Source: an uncultured Lachnospiraceae bacterium
GTDB taxonomy: Bacteria > Bacillota_A > Clostridia > Lachnospirales > Lachnospiraceae
Direction: 5' to 3'
Assembly: GCA_947564305.1 (NCBI GenBank)
Contig: CANOBT010000008.1
Span: forward strand, 1 to 64,000
DNA: 64,000 bases
A program made the position numbers and the translations under genes. The number at the start of each line of letters is the position of its first letter. The first letter of the stretch is position 1. Positions 62,681 to 64,000 of the stretch are shown piece after piece. Below the pieces are notes generated by a model. The model saw nothing but the letters and a program-made list of their open reading frames with translations, did no database searches and was not told where the DNA came from.

Positions 62681-63925
62681 ATGAAGTTTAAAATGACGGC
62701 ATTGGAAAAGAGATGGGTATTGTATGACGTGGGAAATTCTGCATTTACAATGTTGGTTGCGACAATTTTTCCGATTTATTTTAATTATCTTGCAGAAAAT
62801 GCGGGGATTTCCGATGTGAATTATCTTGCTTACTGGGGGTATGCTTCTTCAATCTGTACCCTGTTAGTGGCGCTGATGGGGCCGACTTTAGGGGCTGTTG
62901 CAGACACGAAGGACTTCAAGAAACGGATTTTTAAGGTTGTATTATTTATAGGTGTGGCAGGCTGTATGATTCTTGGATTTTTATCATCCTGGATATGGTT
63001 TCTGGGTGTGTTCATTCTGGCGAAAACAGGTTATTCTGCCAGTCTTGTTTTTTATGATGCTATGCTGACAGATGTGACAGAGCCGGAGCGAATGGATACG
63101 GTTTCCTCTCAAGGGTTCGCATGGGGCTATATCGGAAGCTGTATTCCGTTTCTGGCAAGCCTTGGTGTTGTGTTGGGAGGCAGCTCCATTGGGCTGAGCA
63201 TGCAGTCTTCTATGGTAATCGCATTTTTAATCACAGCGGTATGGTGGCTTCTTTCGGCAGTTCCTCTTCTTGTGTCCTATGAGCAGAAATATTTTGTGGA
63301 ATCGACAGAGCATGTCATCCGTAATAGTTTCCGGCGTCTTGGAAAGACGTTTATGGATATCAAAAAAGAAAAACATATTTTCATTTTTCTGTTGGCGTTT
63401 TTCTTTTATATTGACGGAGTCTACACGATTATTGATATGGCGACGGCTTATGGTCAGGCTTTGGGACTGGACAGTACGGGACTCCTTCTGGCGCTTTTGC
63501 TGACGCAGATTGTGGCGTTCCCATCGGTTCTGATTCTCAATCGGGTTGCAAAGAAAGTAAGTCCTACAAAAGTGCTTACCATCTGTATAGTAGCGTACCT
63601 GTTTATTTCTTTGTACGCCTATGGGTTGGATACACAGCGGGAATTTTGGATACTTGCAGTTATGGTAGGTTTGTTCCAAGGAACGGTGCAGGCATTGTCA
63701 CGCTCCTATTTTGGCAAAATCATTCCTGTAGAAAAATCTGGTGAATATTTTGGACTCTATGATATTTGTGGAAAAGGAGCAGCCATCCTTGGTACGACCC
63801 TTGTATCAGTTATGAGTCAGCTGACAGGTAAGATGAATGTAGGGGTCAGTGCAATTTCAATTTTGTTTGTTATTGGTCTGCTGTTGTTCCGAAAGGCAGT
63901 GAAATTAAATGAGGAAAAGGGCTGA
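62681..63925 (+). CDS. MFS transporter, UMF1 (Atg22-like) type
   Basis: A 414-residue, 12-segment transporter of the UMF1/Atg22-like group. KRWVLYDVGNSAFTMLVATIFPIYF at the N terminus, the GPTLGAVADTKDFKKR loop and RSYFGKIIPVEKSGEYFGLYDICGKGAAILG are family features. Fungal Atg22 exports amino acids from the vacuole; bacterial substrates are unknown. The ATG at 62681 follows GAGGGAGGG; the TTG at 62651 is rejected. Confidence 0.9.
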   Translation: MKFKMTALEKRWVLYDVGNSAFTMLVATIFPIYFNYLAENAGISDVNYLAYWGYASSICTLLVALMGPTLGAVADTKDFKKRIFKVVLFIGVAGCMILGFLSSWIWFLGVFILAKTGYSASLVFYDAMLTDVTEPERMDTVSSQGFAWGYIGSCIPFLASLGVVLGGSSIGLSMQSSMVIAFLITAVWWLLSAVPLLVSYEQKYFVESTEHVIRNSFRRLGKTFMDIKKEKHIFIFLLAFFFYIDGVYTIIDMATAYGQALGLDSTGLLLALLLTQIVAFPSVLILNRVAKKVSPTKVLTICIVAYLFISLYAYGLDTQREFWILAVMVGLFQGTVQALSRSYFGKIIPVEKSGEYFGLYDICGKGAAILGTTLVSVMSQLTGKMNVGVSAISILFVIGLLLFRKAVKLNEEKG

Positions 63926-63950
63926 TTCTTGTGAAGCACAAAAATTTTAA

Positions 63951-63995
63951 ATACCATCGTATGCAGAAAAGGCGCCAGTGGCGCGTTTTCTGTAT
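63951..63995. repeat. Interspersed two-hairpin repeat, copy 3
   Basis: ATAC-CATC-GTAT followed by a near-perfect hairpin: CAGAAAAGGCGCC and GGCGCGTTTTCTG around AGT, one mismatch, then TATAAG. Matches copy 1 at 12015-12060. It is placed 26 bases after the MFS stop, at the window's end. The A- and T-runs in the large stem could let it act as a terminator in both directions. Confidence 0.8.
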
Positions 63996-64000
63996 AAGAA

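Noticed and set aside
1..64000. tRNA, rRNA, CRISPR arrays, insertion sequences, phage attachment sites
   Set aside because: Read for cloverleaf-type TTCGA arms, regularly spaced direct repeats and transposase or integrase motifs; none found that I can support.

Overview
The window is a chromosomal segment of a spore-forming, low-to-mid GC Firmicute, most likely a gut Lachnospiraceae (Blautia/Dorea/Ruminococcus-like; genus not asserted). Evidence: AAGGAGG-type ribosome sites before almost every gene, several TTG starts (rnj, spoIIID, a HAD hydrolase), SpoIIID, RNase J, IreB, DUF4317, DUF5692 and DUF1292 proteins, and a stock of polysaccharide/glycoside catabolism genes. No rRNA, tRNA, IS element, prophage or CRISPR array was seen.

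Layout. 1-10.4 kb: alpha-glucoside locus: lipoprotein, two permeases, a DUF624 protein, a dedicated MsmX-type ATPase, an AraC regulator and two tandem GH13 glucosidases whose residue after the nucleophile differs (Ala vs Val), suggesting alpha-1,4 and alpha-1,6 division of labour. 10.5-17 kb: DUF4317 protein with a small partner, purC (minus strand), then a GT2 glycosyltransferase translationally coupled to a YfhO membrane protein. 16.9-29.3 kb: glucuronide/uronate locus: divergent AraC regulator, GH2 enzyme, GPH transporter, HAD hydrolase, GH3 enzyme, uxuA, uxuB, uxaC. It stops at 2-keto-3-deoxygluconate: no kdgK or kdgA is present. 29.4-42.2 kb: housekeeping run rich in RNA/ribosome modification: Rrf2 regulator, prmA, rsmE, cysteine desulfurase, thiI, an HPr-like protein lacking the phosphorylatable His, mtaB, ireB-ruvX-DUF1292, RNase J, trmR, trhP and a cyclophilin.

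42.2-48.5 kb: YcgL-like nucleotidyltransferase, PduO-type cobalamin adenosyltransferase with a long leader that holds a possible 27-codon ORF, DedA-family protein, a two-component system and an AIM24 protein. 48.6-51.2 kb: an AT-rich two-gene cassette, AAA ATPase/PD-(D/E)XK protein plus an unknown multi-pass membrane protein. 51.2-52.2 kb: spoIIID, behind a strong hairpin that contains its ribosome site, and directly after it a Cu/Zn superoxide dismutase-like gene without signal peptide. 52.2-64 kb: aroE, tex, an AGCS symporter, hisHF, ung, a DUF5692 membrane protein behind a perfect consensus promoter and a perfect palindrome, a GntR/FCD regulator also with a perfect consensus promoter, a Zn-dependent phospholipase C-like protein and a UMF1-type MFS transporter.

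The best candidates for something little described are: a family of two-hairpin interspersed repeats (three copies, with compensatory differences in the stems), the spoIIID leader plus SOD-like gene, the leader ORF before the cobalamin adenosyltransferase, the palindrome/consensus promoter pair at DUF5692/GntR, and the ATPase-nuclease plus membrane protein cassette.
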